Positions 53,283 to 61,947 of a DNA stretch of 64,000 nucleotides are shown here, in pieces. Below the pieces are notes generated by a model that had not been told where the DNA came from, did not search any database, and was given only the letters and a program-made list of their open reading frames with translations. The stretch lies in NCBI GenBank assembly GCA_018376445.1, contig JAHABL010000007.1, positions 87,307 through 151,306 of the forward strand. The letters are read 5' to 3'. This DNA is from Mycobacteriales bacterium. Lineage in GTDB: Bacteria > Actinomycetota > Actinomycetes > Mycobacteriales > Mycobacteriaceae. The position numbers and the translations under genes were made by a program. Each line of letters opens with the position of its first letter. Within the stretch, counting starts at the first letter, position 1.

Positions 53283-54473
53283 ATGGAGCCTGAAAAACCC
53301 TCGCAGCCGTGGCAGCACCATCTCCATTCTCGTCCGCGAACTGCTCCTGATTTTCTGCTCTCCCGTGCCACTGGTTCTGTACGCACTAAGGGTGTGAAAG
53401 AAACCTTCTCTTCCGTCGCCGCGGCGCGAGAAGCACTGGCGAGCGGGCGTGCAGAGATGATTGTCGGCGCACTGCCCTTCACACCGGGTGCTCCTGCTGC
53501 CCTCGTCTCCCCCCGTCAGATCATTCGGTCTGATGCACCTCTGGAACCGCCCGCGTTTTTCCGTGTGCAGCAGATGCGTGCTCGCATTACCGCTTTCTCC
53601 CCTACCGCGAGCGAACATCGCCGGCGTGTGCAGCAGGCGGTGGAGGCGATTCGGGATGGAGTAGCCGACAAGATCGTGCTAGCCCGTGCGGTGAACGTGA
53701 GTGCAGACGAGGAGCTGGACCCGCAGCTCATTGCTGCCCGCCTACTCGATGGCAGCCCACGACAAGAAGCCTATTTGGCAGACCTCTCCCCGGCGGGGGC
53801 AGACTACGCAGGGCATTGGCTGGTCGGTTCGTCTCCCGAGCTACTGGTGAGCCGTCGTGGGAACCGGATTAGCTCGCATCCACTCGCCGGTTCGCTGGCC
53901 CGCCACTCGGATCGTCAATTGGATGCGCAAGCTGCGCGCGCTTTGCGCACCTCCGCCAAAGACATCGCTGAGCACCGCTACGTCACACTGGCGTTGGATG
54001 AGGCTCTTCGCCCTCTATGTAGCAACCTTGATATTCCCGACACCCCCAGCCTGACCTCCACCAAAGAGATGTGGCATCTGGGGACGCACATTACGGGCAC
54101 CTTGGCGGAGACAGTACCGCATGGTTCCACTGCTGTCAGTTCTCTTTCCACTGCACTTGATCTGGCGGAACTTCTCCACCCCACCCCAGCGGTAGGTGGC
54201 TGGCCTCGCCAAGAGGCTCTCAAATTCATTGCCGATTCGGGCGAAGAGCGGCGTTTCTATGCTGGAACAGTGGGCTGGTGTGATGCTGAGGGGAATGGAG
54301 ACTGGGTTGTTGCCATTCGCTGTGCAGAACTCGACCTAGCGCACAATTCCGCCACTGCCTGGGCTGGTGGCGGAATTGTGGTTGACTCTCGCCCCTCAGA
54401 CGAAGTGCAGGAGACCCGCGATAAGTTGCGGACGATCCTGCGCGCGCTGGGGATTATGGACGACGACGCTTAG
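53283..54473 (+). CDS. Isochorismate synthase
   Basis: Chorismate-binding enzyme of the MenF/EntC/DhbC type, making isochorismate for menaquinone or a siderophore. It shows DGVADKIVLARAV, the HWLVGSSPELLVSRRG strand, SHPLAGSLARH, KDIAEHRYVTL and LHPTPAVGGWPRQEAL, then GWCDAEGNGDWVVAIRCAEL. Together these distinguish isochorismate synthases from anthranilate and aminodeoxychorismate synthases. The ATG at 53283, with AGGAGG five bases upstream, was chosen over the GTG at 53277, giving 396 residues. It is isolated, with no men or siderophore genes nearby, so menF versus entC cannot be settled. Its stop codon overlaps that of the convergent FAH gene. Confidence 0.9.
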   Translation: MEPEKPSQPWQHHLHSRPRTAPDFLLSRATGSVRTKGVKETFSSVAAAREALASGRAEMIVGALPFTPGAPAALVSPRQIIRSDAPLEPPAFFRVQQMRARITAFSPTASEHRRRVQQAVEAIRDGVADKIVLARAVNVSADEELDPQLIAARLLDGSPRQEAYLADLSPAGADYAGHWLVGSSPELLVSRRGNRISSHPLAGSLARHSDRQLDAQAARALRTSAKDIAEHRYVTLALDEALRPLCSNLDIPDTPSLTSTKEMWHLGTHITGTLAETVPHGSTAVSSLSTALDLAELLHPTPAVGGWPRQEALKFIADSGEERRFYAGTVGWCDAEGNGDWVVAIRCAELDLAHNSATAWAGGGIVVDSRPSDEVQETRDKLRTILRALGIMDDDA

Positions 54474-55267
54474 GCGTCAACAACAGGATTAGACAACGTG
54501 CCAATGCCGTCGATCGACACCGTGACGGTATCGCCAGCGACAAGCGGACCAATACCTGCCGGAGTGCCGCTAAGAATAACGTCCCCTGGGAGTAGCGTCA
54601 TAACGCTACTAATGAATTCGATGATTTCTGAAACCGTGTGGACTACCGCTGCCGTGTTTTCATCCTGACGAACTTCGCTGCTGCCGTCGGAGTGTGTCAC
54701 CTCCACCAAAATGTCCTGGTCAGATGGGTCCAGCTGCGTTTCTATCCACGGTCCAAGGGGGCAGAACGTGTCGTAGCTCTTCGCACGGGTCCACTGTCCT
54801 TCCGCCCTTTGGATGTCACGGGCAGTAACGTCATTGGCGATGGTGTAGCCCAGAATCACTCGTCGTGCGTCCATGGCATCAACATTGCGGCACGGCTGGT
54901 TGATGATGATGGCAAGTTCACCCTCGTGGTCAACGCGCTGACTTGCTGCTGGGCGTCGAATCGGGACCCCCGGGCCGATAATGGTGGTTGGGGGCTTAAT
55001 GAAGATGACGGGTTCGTCTGAGGTTTGGCTGCCAAGTTCTTTGGCATGATCGATGTAGTTCTTCCCGACGGCCACAATCTTCGTGGGAAAGATGGGCGCC
55101 AGCAGCCGCACCTCGGACAGCGCGAAGCTCTTGCCGGTAAAAACAGGCTGGCCGTCCCAGGGAAGTTCATCAACCTGGCGAAGTGTGCAGGTGGCAGGGC
55201 TATCTGGGTCTCCCTCAACAATGCCGAAGGAAACACCGTCAGGGGTGGCAAAACGAGCAATACGCAT
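54470..55267 (-). CDS. Fumarylacetoacetate hydrolase family protein
   Basis: 265-residue FAH-family enzyme (Rv2993c-like) with the metal-ligand pattern E-x-E...D: DHEGELAIIINQ and the NDVTARDIQ block, plus VGKNYIDHAKELG near the N-terminus and LSGTPAGIGPL near the end. Family members hydrolyse or decarboxylate acylpyruvates or related beta-keto acids. The exact substrate is unknown; it is often annotated 2-hydroxyhepta-2,4-diene-1,7-dioate isomerase without proof. The ATG at 55267 starts MRIARFATPDG; an AAGGAG is somewhat far upstream (13 nt). It follows leuB on the same strand, separated by a strong hairpin. Confidence 0.88.
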   Translation of the reverse strand: MRIARFATPDGVSFGIVEGDPDSPATCTLRQVDELPWDGQPVFTGKSFALSEVRLLAPIFPTKIVAVGKNYIDHAKELGSQTSDEPVIFIKPPTTIIGPGVPIRRPAASQRVDHEGELAIIINQPCRNVDAMDARRVILGYTIANDVTARDIQRAEGQWTRAKSYDTFCPLGPWIETQLDPSDQDILVEVTHSDGSSEVRQDENTAAVVHTVSEIIEFISSVMTLLPGDVILSGTPAGIGPLVAGDTVTVSIDGIGTLSNPVVDA

Positions 55268-55293
55268 AGTTGGAGGATACTCCTTAAAATAGG

Positions 55294-55350
55294 ACACTGC
55301 CCGGTAGGCGGTCCTCGGAGTTAGCGTCCAGGAGTACTACCGGGCAGTGT
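55294..55350 (-). terminator. Terminator of serA-leuB
   Basis: Perfect 14-bp stem ACACTGCCCGGTAG (55294-55307) / CTACCGGGCAGTGT (55337-55350) with a 29-nt loop, followed on the minus strand by a short ATTTTA stretch. It lies 27 nt after the leuB stop and just before the FAH gene's ribosome binding site. Confidence 0.7.
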
Positions 55351-55377
55351 GTACTGGTACAGCAGTGTGAAGTCGCC

Positions 55378-56406
55378 TTACTGAAGGGCGGCAACGATAC
55401 GATCCCCCACCGCGGAGGTAGAGATGGGGCCATCGCCACGGTGGGCAACATCGTCCTCGACGACCCGCATAATACGAGCAGCCTCCTCATCGAAGCCAAG
55501 ATGCTCCAGCAGCATGGCAGCGGAGATAATGGCGGCAGTCGGATCAGCCAAGCCCTTGCCGGCAATATCCGGCGCGGAGCCGTGAACCGGCTCGAACATC
55601 GAGGGGTTGGTGCGAGTGGCATCGATATTGCCGCTTGCAGCCAGACCGATTCCACCCATCACTGCCCCAGCAAGATCAGTGATGATGTCACCAAAGAGGT
55701 TATCCGTAACGATGACATCGAAACGACCGGGGTCGGTCACCATATAGATGGTGCAGGCATCAATGTGGCAGTAGTCAGTAGTCACTTCGGGGTATTCGAG
55801 GGCCACTTCATCGACTGTGCGCTTCCACAACGAACCGGCGTTCGTGAGAACGTTCATCTTGTGGACGAGGGTGAGGCGCTTGTCTCGCTTCATTGCGCGC
55901 TCAAAAGCGTCTCGGACAACCCGTTCTACACCGAAGCGTGTGTTGAGGGAGGTTTCGGTAGCGACTTCTGCGGGAGTTCCCACCCGAATAGCGCCACCGT
56001 CACCGCAGTAGAGTCCTTCAGTTCCCTCGCGGACAACAACGAAGTCGAGGGCGGGATTGCCAGCAAGCGGCGACTCCACCCCTGCGTATAGTTTGGCCGG
56101 ACGCAGGTTGACGAAGTGGTCTAGTGCGAAACGGAGCTTCAGAAGCAGTCCACGTTCGAGTACACCGGGGGCAACACGTGCGGGGTCGCCGATAGCGCCC
56201 AGCAGAATAGCGTCGTGCTGGCGGATCTTCTCGACGGTCTCATCAGAGAGAATCTCACCAGTTTTCAAGTAGTGGTCTGCTCCAAGTGCGTAGCTGGTGA
56301 CCTCGATATTGGGGACAACCGCTCGGAGAACTTTGAGGGCTTCCGCGGTGACCTCGGGCCCAATACCGTCTCCGCCGATTACCGCGAGATTGATGCCTTT
56401 GCTCAC
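55378..56406 (-). CDS. leuB: 3-isopropylmalate dehydrogenase
   Basis: NAD-dependent oxidative decarboxylase of the leucine pathway, following LeuCD. The 342-residue protein has the NAVIGGDGIGPEVTAEALKVL-type start, the substrate loop ERGLLLKLRFALDHFVNLRPAKLY, NLFGDIITDLAGAVMGG and the NAD site EPVHGSAPDIAGKGLADPTAA. It starts at GTG 56406, overlapping the serA stop by 4 nt (GTGA). leuB is thus coupled to serA rather than to leuCD, as in mycobacteria. Confidence 0.95.
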   Translation of the reverse strand: MSKGINLAVIGGDGIGPEVTAEALKVLRAVVPNIEVTSYALGADHYLKTGEILSDETVEKIRQHDAILLGAIGDPARVAPGVLERGLLLKLRFALDHFVNLRPAKLYAGVESPLAGNPALDFVVVREGTEGLYCGDGGAIRVGTPAEVATETSLNTRFGVERVVRDAFERAMKRDKRLTLVHKMNVLTNAGSLWKRTVDEVALEYPEVTTDYCHIDACTIYMVTDPGRFDVIVTDNLFGDIITDLAGAVMGGIGLAASGNIDATRTNPSMFEPVHGSAPDIAGKGLADPTAAIISAAMLLEHLGFDEEAARIMRVVEDDVAHRGDGPISTSAVGDRIVAALQ

Positions 56407-57998
56407 GCCAGGTCCACCTGCTCTGCGCGGGTTGCTCCGATAGAGGCGCTGATACTGTCCATTTCCTCTTCCGTAAGGGCACGGTCGAGACGCAGCAGCG
56501 CGGTGGCTCCGGCACCCTTGGCATCGGGGCTGAGAGCGCAGGAGATGATGTCCACGCCGGCATTCCCCAGCGCGGTAGCGAAGAGGCCGAGGGCGCCCGG
56601 GCGGTCTTCGTAGGAGAGCACCAGGTTGTGTCCTTCAGCGCGCATGTCGAAGCTACGCCCGTTAATGCCGATAATCTTCTGAACCTTTTCAAGGCCAGTC
56701 AGGGCACCCGACACGGAGTTGACGGTGCCTTCGGCGGTGACGGCGCGGACTTCCACCACGGAGCGGTGAGTGAGGGCTTCCGTCTGAGTATCGACCTCAA
56801 CAGAAACACCACGTTGCTCAGCGAGTTGTGGGGCGTTAACGAAGGTGACGGCTTCCGTCGTGGCAGCTGCGAAGAGGCCCCGCAGTGCGGAGAGGCCAAG
56901 GATACCGACGGATTCTGCAGAAAGCTCACCTGAGACGACAACCTGTAGGGCGGTGACGGGTTCCTGGGAGATGACGCCAGCCAGCAGACCAAGCTTGCGG
57001 ACGAGTTCCAACCAGGGTGAAACTTCCTCGTTAACGGGGCCACCGGAAACGTTGACAGCATCCGGGACGAATTCACCTGCAAGTGCCAACAGTACGGACT
57101 TGGCGACATCAATGCCGGCACGGTCCTGTGCCTCTGCAGTGGAGGCACCGAGGTGCGGGGTGAGCACGATGTTCTCGGCGTCCAGCAGCGGATTATCGGT
57201 TGGGGGTTCCTTGGAGTAGACGTCGGTTGCAGCAGCCCGAACCTTGCCGGAGGCGAGAGCGGCAGCTAGGTCTTCTTCCACGATGAGACCACCGCGGGCA
57301 GCGTTGACAATAATCACACCGTCCTTGCACTTGGCTAGCTGCTCCGCGTTGATGAGGCCAGCAGTCTCGGGAGTCTTCGGCAGGTGGATAGAAATGATGT
57401 CGGCGCGGGAGAGCAGCTCGTCCAGGCTCACCAGTTCGACACCGAGCTGAGCAGCACGGGCAGCGGGAAGGTAGGGGTCATAAGCAACAACGGTGGTATC
57501 GAATGCCTTCATCCGCTGTGCGTACAGCTGGCCAATGTGGCCCAGACCAATCACACCGATGGTCTTTTGGAAGATTTCGGTACCGCTGAAGCTGGAGCGC
57601 TTCCATTCGTGGTTGCGAAGAGTTTGATGGGCTGCCGGGATCTGGCGGGCAGCGGACATGGTAAGGGCCACTGCGTGTTCGGCGGCGGAGTGAATGTTGG
57701 AGGTGGGGGCATTGACAACCATGACACCACGGGCGGTGGCAGCGGGAATATCAACATTGTCGAGGCCGACTCCGGCACGGCCGACGATCTTGAGTTTGTC
57801 GGCAACGGCAAGTGCTTCCGCGTCGATGGTGGTGGCAGAACGCACCAGTACGGCGTCTGCGTCGGGGAGAGCTGCAAGCAGTTCTGGACGGTTCGGACCA
57901 TCGACCCAGCGGATTTCTACACCATCACCCAGTGCATCTACGGTCGATTGAGCAAGTTTGTCGGCAATCAGCACAACGGGACGAGCATTTTGGCTCAC
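56403..57998 (-). CDS. serA: D-3-phosphoglycerate dehydrogenase
   Basis: First enzyme of serine synthesis, long actinobacterial form (about 531 residues). The catalytic and NAD domains show VGLGHIGQLYAQRM, NAARGGLIVEEDLA and LTPHLGASTAEAQ. An intervening ASB domain (DAVNVSGGPVNEEVSPWLELVRKLG onward) and a C-terminal ACT domain (HNLVLSYEDRPGALGLFATALG) provide serine feedback in the mycobacterial enzyme. The GTG at 57998 was chosen because GGAG lies six bases upstream and the resulting start MSQNARPVVLIADKL matches homologues; ATGs at 58010 and 58058 are alternatives. It overlaps leuB by 4 nt. Confidence 0.94.
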   Translation of the reverse strand: MSQNARPVVLIADKLAQSTVDALGDGVEIRWVDGPNRPELLAALPDADAVLVRSATTIDAEALAVADKLKIVGRAGVGLDNVDIPAATARGVMVVNAPTSNIHSAAEHAVALTMSAARQIPAAHQTLRNHEWKRSSFSGTEIFQKTIGVIGLGHIGQLYAQRMKAFDTTVVAYDPYLPAARAAQLGVELVSLDELLSRADIISIHLPKTPETAGLINAEQLAKCKDGVIIVNAARGGLIVEEDLAAALASGKVRAAATDVYSKEPPTDNPLLDAENIVLTPHLGASTAEAQDRAGIDVAKSVLLALAGEFVPDAVNVSGGPVNEEVSPWLELVRKLGLLAGVISQEPVTALQVVVSGELSAESVGILGLSALRGLFAAATTEAVTFVNAPQLAEQRGVSVEVDTQTEALTHRSVVEVRAVTAEGTVNSVSGALTGLEKVQKIIGINGRSFDMRAEGHNLVLSYEDRPGALGLFATALGNAGVDIISCALSPDAKGAGATALLRLDRALTEEEMDSISASIGATRAEQVDLA

Positions 57999-58025
57999 GG
58001 GATTCTCCATTTTTTGTGAAGTTAC

Positions 58026-58047
58026 TTCTGGCACGACCGCGCCAGAA
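58026..58047 (-). promoter_or_regulatory. Inverted repeat upstream of serA
   Basis: TTCTGGC (58026-58032) and GCCAGAA (58041-58047) form a perfect 7-bp inverted repeat with an 8-nt spacer, about 30-50 nt upstream of the chosen serA start. It could be an operator or a leader hairpin. A TAGAAT at 58166-58161 is a possible serA -10. Confidence 0.35.
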
Positions 58048-58191
58048 ACTCGATGCACCGTCGTGTCACGCCCTATGGGGGTGAGGGCATTGTGGGAGCT
58101 CTGGGGAGCGGCGTTTCCTACAGCCTCACAGCCTGGCTATGCACGAGGGATGCAGGAATTATTCTAATAGGGAAAAGCAGATATAGAAATA

Positions 58192-58230
58192 AACACCCTG
58201 TTCCTACCGGAGGGTAGAAAACAGGGTGTT
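58192..58230 (-). terminator. Terminator of ilvC
   Basis: 11-bp stem AACACCCTGTT (58192-58202) / AACAGGGTGTT (58220-58230), extended by CTACC/GGTAG in the loop. It is followed on the minus strand by TTTATTT. It lies 23 nt after the ilvC stop. Confidence 0.85.
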
Positions 58231-58253
58231 CATTAGCGTTCTATCGCTTGGGT

Positions 58254-59267
58254 TTAAGCGGTTTCGGTGATCTCGCGCTTGACCCAGCTCATCATGTCGC
58301 GCAGGTCTGCACCGACAGACTCAATCTGGTGAGCGTTAACCTGTGCACGCAGGTCTTCAAGCTCCTTGTTACCGTTCTCAACGTTGGCAACCAGGCGCTT
58401 TACGAAGGTGCCGTCCTGGATCTCCTTGAGAACCTGGCGCATGGCTTCGCGGGAAGCGTCACCAACAACACGCGGACCGGACAGGTAACCACCGAATTCG
58501 GCGGTGTCAGAGATGGAGTAGTTCATGTTGGCGATGCCGCCCTCGTAGATGAGGTCAACAATGAGTTTCATCTCGTGGCAGCACTCGAAGTATGCCATTT
58601 CAGGTGCGTAACCGGCTTCAACAAGAGTCTCAAAGCCCATCATGATGAGGGATTCGAGACCGCCGCACAGCACAGCCTGCTCACCGAAGAGGTCAGTTTC
58701 GGTCTCTTCCCGGAAAGTAGTCTTGATAACGCCAGCACGGGTACCACCGATGCCCTTAGCGTAGGACAGGGCAAGAGCTTGTCCTTCACCAGTCGGGTCC
58801 TGATCCACGGCGATGAGGCACGGCACGCCGTGGCCTTCCACGAACTGACGGCGGACGAGGTGACCCGGCCCCTTGGGGGCACACATGGCAACGGTGACGA
58901 ACTCGGGAACCTCAATGAGCTTGAAGTGGATGTTCAGACCGTGTGCGAAGAAGAGGGCGTCGCCTTCCTGGAGGTGCGGCTTGATGTCCTCGTTGAAAAT
59001 CTTGGCCTGAGAGGTGTCGGGGGCGAGCATCATGATGGTGTCAGCCCACTCAGCAGCCTCGGCGTTGGTCATAACCTTGAGGCCCTGCTCCTCTGCCTTA
59101 GCAGCGGACTTGGATCCTTCGCGTAGACCAATAACAACCTCGACGCCAGAATCGCGCAGGCTCAGTGCGTGGGCGTGGCCCTGCGAACCGTAACCGATTA
59201 TTGCGACCTTGCGGCCCTGGATGATGGACAGGTCAGCGTCATCACAGTAGAAAGTTTCGACTGCCAT
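58254..59267 (-). CDS. ilvC: Ketol-acid reductoisomerase (NADP+)
   Basis: Second common step of isoleucine and valine synthesis. The class I enzyme (337 residues) has the NADPH loop GYGSQGHA (25-32) followed by LSLRDSGVEVVIGLREGSKS with the Arg/Ser typical of NADPH preference. It also has MCAPKGPGHLVRRQF and the metal-binding DLFGEQAVLCGGL and ECCHEMKLIVDLIYEGG. The ATG at 59267 has AAGGAG 10 nt upstream; an ATG at 59297 is unlikely. It lies 97 nt after ilvN and may have its own promoter as well as read-through from ilvBN. Confidence 0.95.
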   Translation of the reverse strand: MAVETFYCDDADLSIIQGRKVAIIGYGSQGHAHALSLRDSGVEVVIGLREGSKSAAKAEEQGLKVMTNAEAAEWADTIMMLAPDTSQAKIFNEDIKPHLQEGDALFFAHGLNIHFKLIEVPEFVTVAMCAPKGPGHLVRRQFVEGHGVPCLIAVDQDPTGEGQALALSYAKGIGGTRAGVIKTTFREETETDLFGEQAVLCGGLESLIMMGFETLVEAGYAPEMAYFECCHEMKLIVDLIYEGGIANMNYSISDTAEFGGYLSGPRVVGDASREAMRQVLKEIQDGTFVKRLVANVENGNKELEDLRAQVNAHQIESVGADLRDMMSWVKREITETA

Positions 59268-59364
59268 GGATGGAGTCTCCTTTTTCGGTGTATTCATATG
59301 GAGTCGTACGAGCTATCCAGCCGTACGTTTCATTGTTAAGTCTAGCGGTTCTAGGAAGTCACAG

Positions 59365-59865
59365 TCAGCGGGTAGCCGTCATGGACTTCGGACCGCGGCC
59401 CAGGGCGATCGTGCCAGACTGCACAATCTCCCGAATTCCGAAGGGGTCAAGCACGCGCAGTAGTGCATCGAGCTTGTCACGGGTGCCGGTGGCTTCCAGG
59501 GTCACAGACTCAGGGGCCACGTCGATTACCTTCGCTCGGAACAGTTCCGCTGTCTGCACAACTTGGATGCGGTTGTTAGCGTCGCAGCGAACCTTGATGA
59601 GGATGAGTTCCCGGGACACGGAGGTCTCGGGATCCTGTTCGACAATCTTCAAGACGTTAATGAGCTTGTTGAGCTGCTTCGTCACCTGTTCGAGGGGAAG
59701 TTTGTCGACTGCCGTGACGATGGTCATACGGGACACTCCCTCGACCTCCGTCGGACCGACAGCAAGAGAACGAATGTTAAAACCACGGCGGGCAAAAAGG
59801 CCAGCAACGCGGGTGAGCACGCCTGGCTTGTCTTCCACCAAAATGCTCAGGGTATGAGTAGTCAT
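59365..59865 (-). CDS. ilvN: Acetolactate synthase, regulatory small subunit
   Basis: ACT-domain subunit that gives acetolactate synthase valine feedback inhibition. The 166-residue protein starts THTLSILVEDKPGVLTRVAGLFARRGFNIRSLAVG, the ACT fold common to IlvN/IlvH, and continues with the second regulatory domain (RELILIKVRCDANNRIQVVQTAELFRAKVIDV). It begins two bases after the ilvB stop codon, so it is translationally linked to ilvB. It is also called ilvH in some annotations. Confidence 0.95.
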   Translation of the reverse strand: MTTHTLSILVEDKPGVLTRVAGLFARRGFNIRSLAVGPTEVEGVSRMTIVTAVDKLPLEQVTKQLNKLINVLKIVEQDPETSVSRELILIKVRCDANNRIQVVQTAELFRAKVIDVAPESVTLEATGTRDKLDALLRVLDPFGIREIVQSGTIALGRGPKSMTATR

Positions 59866-59867
59866 GG

Positions 59868-61730
59868 TTAGATGGTTTCCCTTCCGACCTGGTCTTCGTC
59901 AACAAGCGGGTACATGCCCTTGACCATCATGATTTCGCTGTTGCTGGTTCCGGCGGGCACCATTGGCCACACCTGGGCGTCCTTGGCAACGACGAATTCG
60001 ACGACGACCGGGCGGTCGTTAATCTCACGTGCCTTCTCGATGGTGGGAATAATGTCCTCTTCATTTTCCACCCGGAAAGCAGCACAACCGAGGGCTTCTG
60101 ACAACATGACGAAGTCCGGGATACGGCGAGTGTGAGTTTCCAGAATAGTTTGCGAGTAGCGCTCTCCGTAGAAGAGGGTCTGCCACTGGCGCACCATACC
60201 AAGGTTGCCGTTATTGATGAGGGCAACCTTGATGGGAAGGTCACTGAGCGCGCAGGTCGCCAGTTCCTGGTTGGTCATCTGGAAGCAACCGTCACCGTCA
60301 ACGGCCCAGACTTCCTTATCCGGATTACCGGCCTTAGCACCCATAGCGGAGGGGATGGCATAACCCATAGTTCCCAAACCACCTGAGTTCAGCCAGGTGC
60401 GAGGGTTTTCAAAGTCGATGAGCTGGGCAGACCACATCTGGTGCTGGCCCACTCCAGAGACGTAAATAGCCTCCGGACCAACCACATTAGAAAGGGTCTC
60501 GATGACGTGCTGAGGCGACAGGTGACCTTCCTCGTCTAGTGCTTCCTCGTACTTCACGGTGTACCGGTCGCGAAGTCCGTCGAGGTATGCAACCCAAGCA
60601 CTAATGTCTCCCACGATCTCTTCTGCGGGATCAGCTTTCATCGCCTCGATGAGCTCGATGATAACCTCACGCACATCTCCAACAATGGGGACGTCAACAT
60701 CAATGTTCTTGCCGATTTCAGCAGGATCGATATCAGCGTGAATGATCTGCGCATCTGGGGCAAAGAACTCGAGGTTGCCCGTAACACGGTCATCAAAGCG
60801 GGTCCCGAGGGCAATGATGAGGTCAGTCTTTTGCAGGGAGGCGACGGCGGGGACGGCGCCGTGCATACCCGCCATACCGTAGTTGAGCGGATGACTCTTC
60901 GGGAAGGCATCAAGGCCCATAAGGGTGCACGCGACCGGAATACCGGTGAGGGTAACGAGGTCGAAAAGTTCCTTGGACGCATTCGCACTGATAATGCCGC
61001 CACCCACCATGAAGACGGGCTTTTTGGCTTTGGAGATAAGTCGTGCAGCTTCACGGACCTGCTTGCCGTGCGGCTTAGTCACGGGGTGGTAGCCCGGCAG
61101 GTCGATAGCGGGCGGCCAGGAGAAGGTGGTCTGTTGGTTCATAGCGGACTTGGTGATGTCCACCAGCACCGGACCAGGACGCCCGGTCTGGGCGATGTAG
61201 AAGGCTTCTGCGAGCACCTGTGGGATGAGGGCGGCATCCTTCACTAAGAAGTTGTGCTTCGTGACGGGGATAGTGATGCCGGAGATATCAGCTTCCTGGA
61301 AAGCATCCGTGCCTATAAAGGCTTCACCCACCTGGCCAGTGATAGCAACCATGGGGATGGAGTCCATTTGTGCATCGGCGAGAGCGGTCACGAGGTTGGT
61401 AGCGGCGGGGCCAGAGGTCACCATGCACACACCGACGCGGCCGGTTGAGCGGGCGTAACCTTCGGCTGCATGGCCGGCACCCTGTTCGTGACGCACCAGA
61501 ATGTGGTTGATAAAGGTGCTGTCGTATAGCGGATCGTATACAGGGAGAATTGCGCCACCCGGGAGACCAAATACGGTATCTGCGCCGAGTTCCTCAAGAG
61601 AGCGGATAACCGATTTGGCGCCGGTGCACTTCTCCGGTTCCACAACACGGTTACTGCTGGTTGCGTGGGCTGCTTCAGCAGGGGTGGGGATGGTCCCATG
61701 TCCCGGCTGACGAGCTTCTGTTGCGCTCAC
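59868..61730 (-). CDS. ilvB: Acetolactate synthase, catalytic large subunit
   Basis: Thiamine-diphosphate enzyme making acetolactate and acetohydroxybutyrate for valine, leucine and isoleucine. It has the catalytic Glu E82 in LVRHEQGAGHAAEGYARSTG, the FAD-region motifs (ALGTRFDDRVTGNLEFF) and the TPP/Mg motif VDGDGCFQMTNQELATC followed by INNGNLGMVRQWQ. The 620-residue protein has a 30-residue variable N-terminus. It starts at GTG 61730 with AAGGA six bases upstream. Expression is probably controlled by an attenuator in its leader (61789-61911). Confidence 0.96.
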   Translation of the reverse strand: MSATEARQPGHGTIPTPAEAAHATSSNRVVEPEKCTGAKSVIRSLEELGADTVFGLPGGAILPVYDPLYDSTFINHILVRHEQGAGHAAEGYARSTGRVGVCMVTSGPAATNLVTALADAQMDSIPMVAITGQVGEAFIGTDAFQEADISGITIPVTKHNFLVKDAALIPQVLAEAFYIAQTGRPGPVLVDITKSAMNQQTTFSWPPAIDLPGYHPVTKPHGKQVREAARLISKAKKPVFMVGGGIISANASKELFDLVTLTGIPVACTLMGLDAFPKSHPLNYGMAGMHGAVPAVASLQKTDLIIALGTRFDDRVTGNLEFFAPDAQIIHADIDPAEIGKNIDVDVPIVGDVREVIIELIEAMKADPAEEIVGDISAWVAYLDGLRDRYTVKYEEALDEEGHLSPQHVIETLSNVVGPEAIYVSGVGQHQMWSAQLIDFENPRTWLNSGGLGTMGYAIPSAMGAKAGNPDKEVWAVDGDGCFQMTNQELATCALSDLPIKVALINNGNLGMVRQWQTLFYGERYSQTILETHTRRIPDFVMLSEALGCAAFRVENEEDIIPTIEKAREINDRPVVVEFVVAKDAQVWPMVPAGTSNSEIMMVKGMYPLVDEDQVGRETI

Positions 61731-61788
61731 ATCAGTTCCTTCAGGTGACGTGCAGATGGTAGGTTTCCGTCTGCGGGGGGGTGATAGT

Positions 61789-61820
61789 AAAAAACCCTCG
61801 ACAGCGTGGCTGTGCGAGGG
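61789..61820 (-). terminator. Attenuator terminator in the ilvB leader
   Basis: On the minus strand CCCTCG-c-ACAGC (61820-61809) pairs with GCTGTCGAGGG (61805-61795), with one bulged base and a 3-nt loop, followed by six T (61794-61789). It lies between the leader peptide stop and the ilvB ribosome binding site, 58 nt before the ilvB start. A strong terminator at this point only makes sense as an attenuator. Confidence 0.85.
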
Positions 61821-61874
61821 GCGTTTAGCTTCTTCCTGGATCCGGCAGCATCAACCGGGTCTAGCGTAAACGCC
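61820..61874 (-). promoter_or_regulatory. Candidate antiterminator pairing in the ilvB leader
   Basis: GGCGTTTA (minus strand, 61874-61867, inside the last codons of the leader peptide) is perfectly complementary to TAAACGCC (61827-61820), which abuts and overlaps the first base of the terminator stem. Pairing of these two segments would compete with terminator formation when ribosomes stall earlier in the leader. Confidence 0.6.
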
Positions 61875-61911
61875 GACCGCGAATGCGTACAGATACTAGA
61901 AGGTGAAGCAC
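61861..61911 (-). CDS. ilvB leader peptide
   Basis: Short frame from GTG 61911 to TAG 61861 encoding MLHLLVSVRIRGRRLR: three Leu, two Val and one Ile within the first ten residues. No ribosome binding site is present. The GTG lies seven bases after a TAATAT -10 box, so the mRNA would start at or next to this codon. An in-frame ATG at 61920 overlaps the -10 box and would not be in the transcript. Branched-chain-rich leader peptides before ilvB with an arginine-rich end are known from corynebacteria and mycobacteria, which this matches in style. Stalling on Leu, Val or Ile codons would favour the antiterminator. Confidence 0.75.
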   Translation of the reverse strand: MLHLLVSVRIRGRRLR

Positions 61912-61918
61912 GCTCTTC

Positions 61919-61947
61919 ATATTAGGCTGCAAATCCCATATGGTCAA
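61919..61947 (-). promoter_or_regulatory. Promoter of the ilvB-ilvN transcript
   Basis: TTGACC (61947-61942), a 17-nt spacer, then TAATAT (61924-61919) on the minus strand. Both hexamers are near consensus. The predicted start is at 61912 or 61911, i.e. at or next to the GTG of the leader peptide. Confidence 0.7.

Noticed and set aside
61861..61920. ATG at 61920 as start of the ilvB leader peptide
   Set aside because: The ATG overlaps the TAATAT -10 box, so it would not be in the RNA from that promoter; the GTG at 61911 fits the expected start. It remains possible only if another promoter lies upstream.
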